Program-made: the position numbers and the translations under genes | In this document: positions 1 through 6,875 of the stretch, in pieces | Layout of the letters: every line of letters starts with the position of its first letter | Position numbering within the stretch: the stretch's first letter is position 1 | NCBI GenBank assembly: GCA_934129785.1 | Contig: CAKOWW010000025.1 | Span: 1-14,077 of the forward strand | DNA length: 14,077 nt | Source: an uncultured Clostridia bacterium | Lineage (GTDB): Bacteria > Bacillota > Clostridia > TANB77 > CAG-508 | Direction: 5' to 3' | Notes under the pieces: generated by a model | Database searches by the model: none | Told to the model about the DNA's origin: nothing | What the model saw: the letters and a program-made list of their open reading frames with translations, nothing else

Positions 1-84
1 ACAGACTTTGTTTCTTCTCTTCCGAAATAGTTTTTTAAAAACATAATCTATTTTTACATCTAAAATATTTTCTATTCCTATCAC
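1..84 (-). CDS. Rpn-family PD-(D/E)XK nuclease/transposase-like protein, N-terminal fragment, +1 frame change
   Basis: This is the 5' end of a gene running off the left edge. The zero frame reads ILDVKIDYVFKKLF and then meets CGG at 24-22. Skipping the C gives GREETKS, which restores the motif DYVFKKLFG seen at the start of Rpn-family recombination-promoting nucleases (PD-(D/E)XK transposase-like proteins). Known members are DNA endonucleases found in many copies in gut Firmicutes. The start is uncertain. An in-frame stop lies at 105-103, and the only conventional start after it is GTG at 84, preceded by a purine-rich GAAGGCAAG. A promoter-like pair lies upstream at 199-227. The catalytic part lies outside the window, so function rests on about 27 residues. 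The family call is fairly secure and the start is weak. Confidence 0.6.
   Translation of the reverse strand, partial: MIGIENILDVKIDYVFKKLFRKRRNKVC
22..24 (-). other. CGG +1 frame-change site in the Rpn-family gene
   Basis: On the minus strand the reading is CTA TTT CGG AAG. Omitting the C at 24 gives TTT GGA AGA GAA GAA, that is F-G-R-E-E. The glycine after KxLF is the usual residue in this family. The zero frame beyond this point reads RKRRNKVC, unlike the family. Confidence 0.7.
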
Positions 85-198
85 CTTGCCTTCATGTAAT
101 TCTTAAAAATTGCTTTTCTTCTGTTTTATAATCTTTTTTTGGAAATTTTGGCTGAATTGCCATTCGAAAAAATAAAGTGTCTAAATAACACTTGTTAG

Positions 199-227
199 AT
201 ATTAACATAATTCAAATTATTTTTCAA
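199..227 (-). promoter_or_regulatory. Putative promoter of the left Rpn gene, with leader hairpin
   Basis: A -35-like TTGAAA at 227-222 and a -10-like TAATAT at 204-199 are separated by 17 bases. A perfect 6-bp hairpin follows at 193-175 (AAGTGT, loop TATTTAG, ACACTT), then a T-rich run at 174-166. The hairpin would start almost at the predicted transcription start, so it is unlikely to end transcripts from this promoter. It could act on read-through from the prepilin gene. The rest of 85-287 holds nothing I recognise. Confidence 0.45.
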
Positions 228-287
228 CTGTTTTTACAAAATTTTTACAGAAAATTTCAAATCAAAAATCTAAATACATTAGAATTT

Positions 288-330
288 TTTGATATAAAAA
301 TAACAGTATCAATTGTTATTTTGATACTGC
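288..330 (-). terminator. Intrinsic terminator of the prepilin gene
   Basis: A perfect 9-bp stem (CAGTATCAA at 304-312 with TTGATACTG at 321-329) and an 8-base loop are followed on the minus strand by TTATTTTTAT. It lies about 55 bases after the prepilin stop codon. Confidence 0.8.
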
Positions 331-384
331 CTTCGTTAATTTAATAAGTTTATTTTGTTAATCTGTTTAATTATACTATCCATA

Positions 385-2122
385 CTAGAACAAAACTACA
401 CGGAACGAATAGTCATTAATTCTCAAACCACTGTCATTATAGAAATAGAATAGACCTGAAATAATATTTATTGTATAATTACCACCGCGTAAGAAAAACG
501 GATGACTTGTGTATGGAAAATAAGAACCATCTGCATTCCAACTATGTTGACCGTCACATCCGTTCGATGTTTCCCAGATGGCATCTCCATATTTTTCTTT
601 ATTTGCTTCATAGTTTATTGTTTTATCTGCTGTACTAGATGTTGCACCTGTTCCAGCATATGGTGTTTGATATTTTGATTTAATTTTCAAGAAATTAGAT
701 ACAAATTCGTTTCCTGTTGCACTTCCTAAATAATTTGCCATGTATTCCCATGCCCCTCCTGACATGTCATATATTCCATATATATTTCTTGTTGTACTTG
801 CTTTTTGTCCATTTTCTGTATAATATCTGTAAAATATGTTTGTATAATTACTTCCAGTTGTAGAATCATCATTTATATTTGTATAAGTTATTTCTATACT
901 ATCTCCATTGTCTTTTTTACTTTCTTCAACTAATTTTGAATAATAATTTGTATAACTCTCTTTACTACTTCCAGACATTCCTGTTAATGTTACTGATCTA
1001 TTCCACATTTTATATTTATTTTCTGAAGTAGAGTATGTCATCCCTTCAATATATGAATTATTCCAAATTCCTGATTCTCCATCACTTAATTTTTGTATAT
1101 TTCCATATTCGCTTTGTGCTAAATATGCTACTGCTCCCCATTGGCTATTTTGCATCATTGTTGTTGTTAATTCTGAATTGTTAAATCCATATATTTTAGC
1201 TTCATCTTTTGACATATTTTGAGAAACTGTAAACATATCATTTACAGTCGTAGATCTCCAGCTTGTTACATTTGGTCTTATTGTTACATCTGTGTTATTG
1301 CCATAACCATATAACAATTTTTCTTCACTACTTCCGTGTTATTCCTTCATTATTTTTTGGTGATTCGATATTACTTGATTCGAATTTTCCTACCCAAAAT
1401 CCTTTTATTTCTTCTCCTGTTCCTCCTAAATCTGTATCTGCTGTGAACGCTGGATGAACTACATATTTTCCACCATTTGCTTCTCCATTTGTATTACTTG
1501 TTCTTATTGCTGTATCTTGCCCCTCTGGTGCATCTATAATTTTATCTGATGTTCCTATTAAAAATTTTATTGCAAATTCTCCTGTTCCATTTACGTTTTC
1601 ATGATATCCACTTTTTACATAATAACTGTATCTTGGTATCCATACAAACATTGTTGTTATATCATCTTCTGGTATTGGTGTTCCTACTCCTGCATTTAAA
1701 TAATCTGTTCTTGTTTTTCCATTACTACAGTTTTCTTTTACTGTTACTACATTTGCCCATTTTTTTCTATCTGTAGAATAATCATACCAGTCATTTCCTG
1801 TATTACTTTTGTCAGCTACTTCCCATGTTTTGTTAGTCGCATTCCATTTTACTGGTATCATTCCTTCTTTTAGATTTGGAATATTTACTTTACTATTAGT
1901 TGCTATCATTTCTAATTCAAGTAAATCTTCTTTTTCTTTTTGTTCCGCCTCTACAGTTGATTGTTTTGCATTTTTTGCTTGCGTTAATATTCCATTATTT
2001 CCTGTTAGCATTGCTATTGATACACCTGCTAAAATTAAAAGTACAATTATAGTTATCACTAATGCAATTAATGTAATGCCCGCTTGTTCTTGCTTTATTT
2101 CTTTTGTGTTTTTCATTTTCAA
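385..2122 (-). CDS. Prepilin-like surface protein with C-terminal formylglycine-generating-enzyme-like domain, one +1 frame change
   Basis: Read through one +1 frame change, this encodes 578 residues. Residues 1-15 are a charged leader ending QEQAG. The predicted type IV prepilin cleavage follows G15, then the hydrophobic helix ITLIALVITIIVLLILAG at 16-33. The usual Glu at mature position 5 is Ala. After a short helical stretch comes an extracellular region with FVWIPRYSYY, GKYVVHPAF and FWVGKFESS (to about residue 255). After the shift at residue 263 it continues with SQWGAVAYL (about 327-335), GIYDMSGGAWEYMANYLG (449-466) and FFLRGGNY near 545, ending SFRVVLF. These are hallmarks of SUMF1/FGE-like domains attached to pilin helices in gut Clostridia, where enzymatic activity is unproven and a binding role is possible. 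The start has AAGGAG eight bases upstream. Without the shift the protein stops two codons after CGG. Confidence 0.82.
1334..1336 (-). other. CGG +1 frame-change site in the prepilin/FGE-like gene
   Basis: The minus strand reads GGA ATA ACA CGG AAG TAG. Skipping the C at 1336 gives GGA ATA ACA GGA AGT AGT GAA GAA, that is GITGSSEE, and joins WVGKFESS to LLYGYGNN in one domain. The zero-frame stop is TAG at 1330-1328. Confidence 0.85.
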
Positions 2123-2193
2123 ATCTCCTTGTTTTTATATATTCTATTTTTAATAATTTAACAACAAATTATCGATTATACTTTTTAAAAGCT

Positions 2194-2220
2194 AATCCTA
2201 AAGTATTTAGCTTTAGGATT
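2194..2220. repeat. Hairpin A of a mirror-image pair
   Basis: A perfect 10-bp stem, AATCCTAAAG (2194-2203) with CTTTAGGATT (2211-2220), encloses loop TATTTAG. It is the reverse complement, loop included, of the hairpin at 2382-2406. It overlaps the position where a -35 for the prepilin gene would lie, so it could also act as an operator. Confidence 0.7.
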
Positions 2221-2381
2221 TTAGCAATTTTACTATAAGTGTTGTGCTTAGTAGTTTTCTTTTCATCTTATATAATTATTTTTATTTTAAAAAAATTAAT
2301 ACATTTCTTAAAATAAATAATTTTCTTCTCATTTTTTATTGATTTATACAAAATTTATTAGTATAATAATTTTGAAAAAAG

Positions 2382-2411
2382 TTCCTAAAGCTAAATACTT
2401 TAGGAATTTTT
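2382..2411. repeat. Hairpin B of a mirror-image pair, possible plus-strand terminator
   Basis: A 9-bp stem, TTCCTAAAG (2382-2390) with CTTTAGGAA (2398-2406), has loop CTAAATA and is followed on the plus strand by five T. Its core from 2384 to 2404 is the inverted copy of hairpin A. No plus-strand gene ends here, so a terminator role has no obvious client. Confidence 0.65.
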
Positions 2412-2492
2412 GATATAAAAATATTAGATTTTATTTTCTTAACAATTTCACTACTTATCTTTATCAATTGAAAAAAATTTAAGATTACATAC

Positions 2493-2529
2493 GAAAATAG
2501 CCTATATCCTTAGATATAAGCTATTTTCA
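2493..2529 (-). terminator. Probable terminator after tRNA-Gln
   Basis: GAAAATAGC and GCTATTTTC form a 9-bp outer stem. TATATC and GATATA form an inner stem with loop TAAG. The hairpin begins about 8 bases after the tRNA 3' end. The U-run is part of the 3' arm instead of following it, so strength is uncertain. Confidence 0.55.
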
Positions 2530-2536
2530 TTTTTAT

Positions 2537-2611
2537 TGGCTGGGCTGGCTAGATTCGAACTAGCGCATGCCAGAGTCAAAGTCTGGTGCCTTACCGCTTG
2601 GCTACAGCCCA
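2537..2611 (-). tRNA. tRNA-Gln (UUG)
   Basis: A complete 75-base cloverleaf with encoded CCA. Acceptor arm TGGGCTG pairs with CAGCCCA, with discriminator G. Anticodon stem CCAGA/TCTGG encloses loop CTTTGAC, giving anticodon TTG. The T arm contains GTTCGAATC. It is co-transcribed behind tRNA-His, 12 bases away. Confidence 0.97.
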
Positions 2612-2623
2612 ATATATTACAAA

Positions 2624-2701
2624 TGGGGTGGAAGATGGGACTCGAACCCACGGTCTCCAGTGCCACAAACTGGCGCGTTAACCAACTACGCTACATCCAC
2701 C
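2624..2701 (-). tRNA. tRNA-His (GUG)
   Basis: A complete cloverleaf with encoded CCA. Anticodon stem CCAGT/ACTGG encloses loop TTGTGGC, giving anticodon GTG. The extra 5' G typical of tRNA-His is genomically encoded at 2701 and pairs with C73. It is the first gene behind the promoter at 2745-2774. Confidence 0.97.
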
Positions 2702-2744
2702 ATTGTTGCTATGTGCACTTTCATTAACCTTGAGCACAGTTACT

Positions 2745-2774
2745 ATTATAACCAATTCCTACCCTATTTGTCAA
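2745..2774 (-). promoter_or_regulatory. Consensus sigma-70/SigA promoter of the tRNA-His/tRNA-Gln unit
   Basis: TTGACA at 2774-2769 and TATAAT at 2750-2745 are both perfect consensus, with an 18-base spacer. The predicted start is near 2738, about 37 bases before tRNA-His. Confidence 0.85.
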
Positions 2775-2852
2775 CCATTTTTTAAAATTTTTTATTTTTT
2801 TTGTTATTATAATGTTTGTGATAAAATTTTCAAAAGAAATCGTAAAATTTCA

Positions 2853-3644
2853 TTATTTTGTTGTTAATTTACTTGGATCTATTCCATATTGTTTATACAT
2901 CCATGATGTGTAATCAAATGGTGTTAATGTTTCTGGTAACCCATAATCAACTCCATTTGTTTCAACCTTTACAGATGTTATTTTTACTGTATTTACTGGA
3001 GTACTTACTTCTGTATTTCCACTTTCTGAACTGTTATCAGCTGCTTTAACTTCAACTTCTTCAATTTTATGTACTACATCCATTCCTTCTATAACTTTTC
3101 CAAAAGCTGTATAATATCCATTTAATGATGTATTTGCTTTAGTCATAATAAAAAATTGAGAACTTCCTGAATTATAAGATTCTTCTTTTAATGAAGATGA
3201 ATATTGTGTATAGTCATTTCTTGCCATTCCTATTATACCTTCGTCAAATTTTAATGTATTATTTACTCCATTTGCAACAAATTCACCTTTTATTGAATAG
3301 TCTTTTTCTTCTCCACCATCTTTTAGGTCAGATAATTCTGCAGAACCGCTTCCTGTTCCTTTCTTATCTCCACCTTGTATCATAAAATCTTTTACAACTC
3401 TGTGAAATGTTAATCCATCATAAAATCCACGATTTGCTAGTGTTATAAAGTTTGCAACTGTTTCTGGTGCCTGTTCTGGGTATAATTCTATTTTTATTGT
3501 TCCAAAATTTTCTACTTCCATTGTTGCAACTGGATTTTTCACTTCCATTGTTGCCTTTTTATAATATCCATATCCTAATGTTCCAATTAGTGCTATTAAC
3601 ACAATTAATGCTACTATCCAAATTATATTTTTTACTTTTTTCAT
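2853..3644 (-). CDS. Membrane-anchored cyclophilin-type peptidyl-prolyl cis-trans isomerase
   Basis: A protein of 263 residues. Residues 6-28 form a single N-terminal membrane helix after a Lys-rich start, with no lipobox cysteine, so it is probably an anchored extracytoplasmic protein. The cyclophilin domain starts near residue 40 (FGTIKIELYPEQAPETVANF). FHRVVKDFMIQGGD (80-93) carries the catalytic Arg82 and Gln90. SGSSQFFIMTKA and AFGKVIEGMDVVHKIE follow. Known members isomerise prolyl bonds and help fold exported proteins. A short direct repeat ATMEV (31-35 and 40-44) sits between helix and domain. The C-terminal 40 residues are outside the usual cyclophilin fold. The Shine-Dalgarno is unusually far upstream and separated from ATG by a hairpin (see 3644-3680). 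No in-frame CGG. Confidence 0.9.
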   Translation of the reverse strand: MKKVKNIIWIVALIVLIALIGTLGYGYYKKATMEVKNPVATMEVENFGTIKIELYPEQAPETVANFITLANRGFYDGLTFHRVVKDFMIQGGDKKGTGSGSAELSDLKDGGEEKDYSIKGEFVANGVNNTLKFDEGIIGMARNDYTQYSSSLKEESYNSGSSQFFIMTKANTSLNGYYTAFGKVIEGMDVVHKIEEVEVKAADNSSESGNTEVSTPVNTVKITSVKVETNGVDYGLPETLTPFDYTSWMYKQYGIDPSKLTTK

Positions 3645-3680
3645 TTTTATTTTTGTATAGATTTTTCTATACGCTCCTTA
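3644..3680 (-). promoter_or_regulatory. Displaced ribosome binding site with intervening hairpin before the cyclophilin gene
   Basis: TAAGGAGC lies at 3680-3673. The 29 bases between GGAG and the ATG contain a perfect 6-bp hairpin at 3672-3655 (GTATAG, loop AAAAAT, CTATAC). Folding it leaves about 11 bases of effective spacing. No closer SD is visible, and the in-frame codons between a stop at 3680-3678 and the ATG contain no standard start. Confidence 0.55.
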
Positions 3681-3857
3681 TTAATATATTTAGGTTTTTT
3701 ATACCGGGTTTACCTATAAACCTTTTTTACAAATTATTTTTAAATTTACCCATATTTTTTACATTATTTAAAAATATATCTATAACCTTTTTCATTATTT
3801 TAAATTTTATCTACAATCTATCCTTTTTATATTATTAGAATTTTAACTATAATCATT

Positions 3858-4946
3858 TTATATTAAATTATCAAATAAAAATTGCTCTTGCATTCTTTTT
3901 AAAGATTGTTTTATGGTTCTTGCCCTTACTTCTCCTATTCCATCAACTTCGTCTAAGCTTTCTATGTCTGCTGCCAAAATATGTTGGAATGATTTAAATG
4001 AATCTACTAAGTTTTCTACAATATTACTTGGCATTCTTGGTATTTTGCTAAGCACTCTATATCCTTTTGTATAAACTCCCACTTCATCATAATTATCAAA
4101 GTTTTCATATCCTAAGAGTTTTGCAATTACATTTTCTTTTGATAAATCTTCATAGCTTAGTTCTTCCAAACTTTCTATTACTTTTTCAGGAGTTTTTTTC
4201 TTTCTTCCTGGCACTATATAATCTTTTATTATTAGTCTTTCTTCTTTTTCCAGACCTCCAATTAGCTCATTTAATTGCATTTCTACTAGTCTTCCATCAT
4301 TTCCAAGCTCATATATTTGCCTTTGAATTTCTTCAACTATTTTCATTACCATTTCTGCTCTTTGTATTGCAACTATTACATTTTCTAGTGTTACTATATC
4401 ATTAAATTCATATTCATTTAATATACTTAGTTTGTTATCAAATACTTTTTTGTATTTTTCTAGTGTTTGTATTGCTTGGTTAGCTTTACTTAAAACTGAG
4501 TCTGTATCTTCTAGTATGTATCTGTCATTTCCTTTAAAAACTGTTATTATGCTTCTTCTTTGAGAAATGCTTATTACTAGCTCTCCTGTTTGTTTTGCTG
4601 TTCTTTCTGCTGTTCTGTGCCTTGTTCCTGTTTCAGATGTTGCTATTTCGTGTGCTGGTATTAATTGTGCATTTGCATATAGGATTTTTTTCAAGTCTCC
4701 ACTTAGTACTATTGCTCCATCCATTTTTGCAAGTTCATATAGTTTTGAAGATGTGTAGTCTTCATTTATTGTGAATCCACCATCAACTACTTCTTTTAAG
4801 ACCTCGGTTTTGTCTGTTATTAATAGTAATGCCCCTGTTCTTGCTCTTAATATATTTTCTAGTCCGTCTCTTATGGGAGTTCCTGGTGCTATTAGTTTTA
4901 GTATTTTTGTTATGTTGTCTTCTTTGCCTTTTCTCAAAATTGCCAC
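3858..4946 (-). CDS. disA: Diadenylate cyclase / DNA integrity scanning protein DisA
   Basis: A protein of 362 residues, the normal length for DisA. It makes c-di-AMP from two ATP and monitors DNA damage as an octamer. The N-terminal DAC domain shows the two signature motifs, DGA at 76-78 and RHR at 109-111. A helical linker (about 150-300) and a C-terminal helix-hairpin-helix DNA-binding region (DEVDGIGEVRARTI, about 335-348) follow. The start is GTG at 4946, supported by GGAAGGGAG just upstream. It begins 15 bases after the radA stop, an arrangement common in Firmicutes, where DisA and RadA are functionally linked. There is no frame interruption and no in-frame CGG, in contrast to radA beside it. 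No clear terminator follows. Confidence 0.96.
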   Translation of the reverse strand: MAILRKGKEDNITKILKLIAPGTPIRDGLENILRARTGALLLITDKTEVLKEVVDGGFTINEDYTSSKLYELAKMDGAIVLSGDLKKILYANAQLIPAHEIATSETGTRHRTAERTAKQTGELVISISQRRSIITVFKGNDRYILEDTDSVLSKANQAIQTLEKYKKVFDNKLSILNEYEFNDIVTLENVIVAIQRAEMVMKIVEEIQRQIYELGNDGRLVEMQLNELIGGLEKEERLIIKDYIVPGRKKKTPEKVIESLEELSYEDLSKENVIAKLLGYENFDNYDEVGVYTKGYRVLSKIPRMPSNIVENLVDSFKSFQHILAADIESLDEVDGIGEVRARTIKQSLKRMQEQFLFDNLI

Positions 4947-4961
4947 TTCTCCCTTCCTTTG

Positions 4962-6325
4962 CTATTTTAAGCCTATTTTTTTCATGGCTTCATTTATATT
5001 TCTAACGGTTATTATATCTAATTTATAATTATCTTTCAAGTCTTTTTTGTTACTTTCTGGAATTATACAACTTTTAAATCCAAGTTTTTCCGCTTCTTTT
5101 AGTCTTTTTTCTATTAGATTAATTCTTCTTACTTCTCCCGTCAACCCCACTTCTCCTATTATTACCATGTCTTTTGGAATTGCTATATTTTTAAAACTTG
5201 ATGCTGTTACTAGCATTATTCCTAAATCTATTGATGGTTCATTTATTTTTAAACCTCCTACAACATTTAGGTATACATCTTGTGAGCCTAACATTAGTCC
5301 TGCCTTTTTTTCTAATACTGCTATTAAAAGTGCTAATCTATTATAATCTAATCCATTTGCTGTTCTTTTTGGATATCCAAATACTGTTTGTGATGTTAGT
5401 GCTTGTAGTTCAACAAGTATTGGCCTTGTTCCTTCCATGCTAGAAACTATACATGAACCTGCTGGATTATCATCTCGTTCTGATATTAGTATATCTGATG
5501 GATTTGTTATTTCACACATGCCTTCTTCTCTCATTTCAAACATTCCTATTTCATTTGTTGAGCCAAACCTGTTTTTTACTCCTCTTAGTATTCTATAGGA
5601 GAAATATCTTTCACCTTCTAAATATAGCACAGTGTCCACCATATGTTCTAAAACTCTTGGTCCTGCTATGTTTCCTTCTTTTGTAACATGTCCTATTATA
5701 ATTGTTGTTATTCCTCTTGATTTACACACTCTCATAACTTGTCCGTGTTATTTCTCTAACTTGACTTACGCTCCCTGCCGCTGCAGTTATTTCATCTGAA
5801 TACATTGTTTGGATTGAGTCTATTATGACTAATTTTGGATTAACATTTATTATTGCTTGGTTTACAATGTCGATATCTGTTTCTCCTAAAAATAGAATGT
5901 TTTCATTTTTTATTCCAAGTCTGTCTGCTCTTGATTTTATTTGTTCTGCTGATTCTTCCCCAGATACATATAGTACTTGTCCTTCACCTTTTACTTTGTC
6001 ACATATTTGTAGTATTAGTGTTGATTTTCCTATTCCTGGTTCTCCTCCTAGTAAAACTAGCGACCCTTTTACTAATCCTCCACCTAATACTCTATCTAAT
6101 TCTGCAAATCCTGTTCCGTGTTCTGAATGTTTCTTTTGCTTCATATGAACTTAGTTTTTGTGGTGTACTTGCTTGTTTGTCTATTTTTTCTTTTCCTGGC
6201 CTTGTTTCTACAACTTTTTGTTCATAAAATGTATTCCAACTATTGCAGGCTGGGCATTTTCCTAACCATTTAGTTGATTCATTTCCACATTCACTACATA
6301 CAAATATTGTTTTGCTTTTTGCCAT
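4962..6325 (-). CDS. radA: DNA repair protein RadA (Sms), two +1 frame changes
   Basis: Read through two +1 changes this gives 453 residues, the normal RadA length. It is a RecA-related, hexameric DnaB-like ATPase that drives branch migration in recombination. An N-terminal zinc finger has Cys10, 13, 24 and 27. Walker A GGEPGIGKST lies at 93-102, the RadA-specific KNRFG at 250-254, and a Lon-like C-terminal domain contains VYLNVVGG and IGEVGLTGEVRR. Segment lengths are 69, 124 and 260 residues; the first shift is just before the ATPase core (residue 70) and the second between Walker B and the HVTKEG region (residue 194). I chose ATG at 6325 because AAGGAGA lies 9-10 bases upstream and MAKSKTIFVCSECG is the family start; an upstream ATG at 6358 has no such support. 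The coding sequence is otherwise intact, which argues against a decaying pseudogene. Confidence 0.92.
5743..5745 (-). other. Second CGG +1 frame-change site in radA
   Basis: The minus strand reads GTT AGA GAA ATA ACA CGG ACA AGT. Skipping the C at 5745 gives ACA GGA CAA GTT ATG AGA, that is VREITGQVMR, matching RadA's continuous VSQVRE...GHVTKEG region. The zero-frame stop is TAA at 5724-5722. Confidence 0.88.
6116..6118 (-). other. First CGG +1 frame-change site in radA
   Basis: The minus strand reads ACA TTC AGA ACA CGG AAC AGG. Skipping the C at 6118 gives AGA ACA GGA ACA GGA TTT, that is RTGTGFAELDRVLGGG, the standard entry into the RadA ATPase domain. The zero-frame stop is TAG at 6094-6092. 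Confidence 0.88.
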
Positions 6326-6353
6326 TTTTTTGATCTCTCCTTTTCTTTTTGTA

Positions 6354-6400
6354 AACAAAAAAAGTATAGCATATTTTGTTTTAATATTCTATACTTTTTT
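6354..6400 (-). terminator. Intrinsic terminator between the unknown small gene and radA
   Basis: AAAGTATAG (6361-6369) pairs with CTATACTTT (6389-6397), with further ATAT/ATAT pairing inside, and is followed on the minus strand by a T-run. The 3' arm reads TGCTATACT, an extended -10 pattern that might start radA transcription, although I see no good -35. Confidence 0.65.
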
Positions 6401-6440
6401 ATAATTCACTTATTTTTTACATTTAATAAATTACTAATAT

Positions 6441-6743
6441 TTATTTACTAAATTTTACTTCTTGGAATAAAAAGTCATGTACTTTTTCCCATGTAATTTC
6501 TTGGTGTAAAAATTCGTTTATTTCATCTTCAACTTTTTGTTGGTATGGTGTTAATTCGACTTTTATTTCTTTATTCCAATCTATATCTTGTAACCAGAAT
6601 GCTTTGAATTTATTCCAGAAACCTGTTTTTGCTGGTAAATTGTCATTTCTAATTGTTCCAGCATTTTGTATTGGTTCTTCATTGTTAATTTCAACTCCGC
6701 CGAAAACTCCTGATACTCTGTTTTCTTCACCTAAATCTGCCAT
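6441..6743 (-). CDS. Unknown 100-residue protein with three FxxQ(D/E)(I/V) repeats
   Basis: I do not recognise this protein. It has a strong ribosome binding site (AAAGGAGG, 6751-6759), its own promoter-like pair at 6785-6813 and its own terminator, so it is very probably a real single-gene unit. Residues 1-40 are polar and probably disordered. Residues 42-98 are rich in Trp, Phe and Lys/Glu and contain three spaced copies of one motif: FWLQDIDWN (49-57), FLHQEITWE (78-86) and FLFQEVKF (91-98). There is no signal peptide, membrane segment or cysteine. The aromatic, amphipathic repeats suggest protein or membrane-surface binding, but this is only inference. Its place between mtaB and radA gives no clear functional clue. 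Confidence 0.8.
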   Translation of the reverse strand: MADLGEENRVSGVFGGVEINNEEPIQNAGTIRNDNLPAKTGFWNKFKAFWLQDIDWNKEIKVELTPYQQKVEDEINEFLHQEITWEKVHDFLFQEVKFSK

Positions 6744-6784
6744 TTCAATTTCCTCCTTTGTGTTTTTACACTTTTACTATCTTA

Positions 6785-6813
6785 TTTATACTATATTTTC
6801 TTTTTTTATTCAA
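6785..6813 (-). promoter_or_regulatory. Promoter of the unknown small gene
   Basis: TTGAAT at 6813-6808 and TATAAA at 6790-6785 have a 17-base spacer and lie about 40 bases upstream of the ATG. Confidence 0.65.
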
Positions 6814-6875
6814 GTATTTTTCCTCTTTTTAATATTAAATGTTTATTACGCAATTATTACAGTTTTGTTACATTT

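Larger units (their letters stand above)
2123..2492. other. Intergenic region upstream of the prepilin gene
   Basis: I see no gene in this AT-rich stretch. A TATAAT on the minus strand at 2180-2175 is a candidate -10 for the prepilin gene, but the hexamer 17 bases upstream (CTTTAG) is a poor -35 and lies inside a hairpin. The recognisable content is the two mirror-image hairpins listed separately. Confidence 0.5.

Noticed and set aside
1549..1776. Plus-strand hydrophobic ORFs throughout the minus-strand gene blocks
   Set aside because: They are Leu/Phe-rich antisense shadows of AT-rich genes, without ribosome binding sites or motifs.
3707..3728. Hairpin GGTTTA-CCTA-TAAACC followed by six T on the plus strand
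   Set aside because: It looks like a plus-strand terminator, but no plus-strand gene ends there, and on the minus strand it lacks a T-run.
3727..3795. Minus-strand 22-codon ORF (MKKVIDIFLNNVKNMGKFKNNL) between disA and the cyclophilin gene
   Set aside because: There is no ribosome binding site at normal distance and no recognisable motif; an ORF this short is expected by chance in AT-rich DNA.
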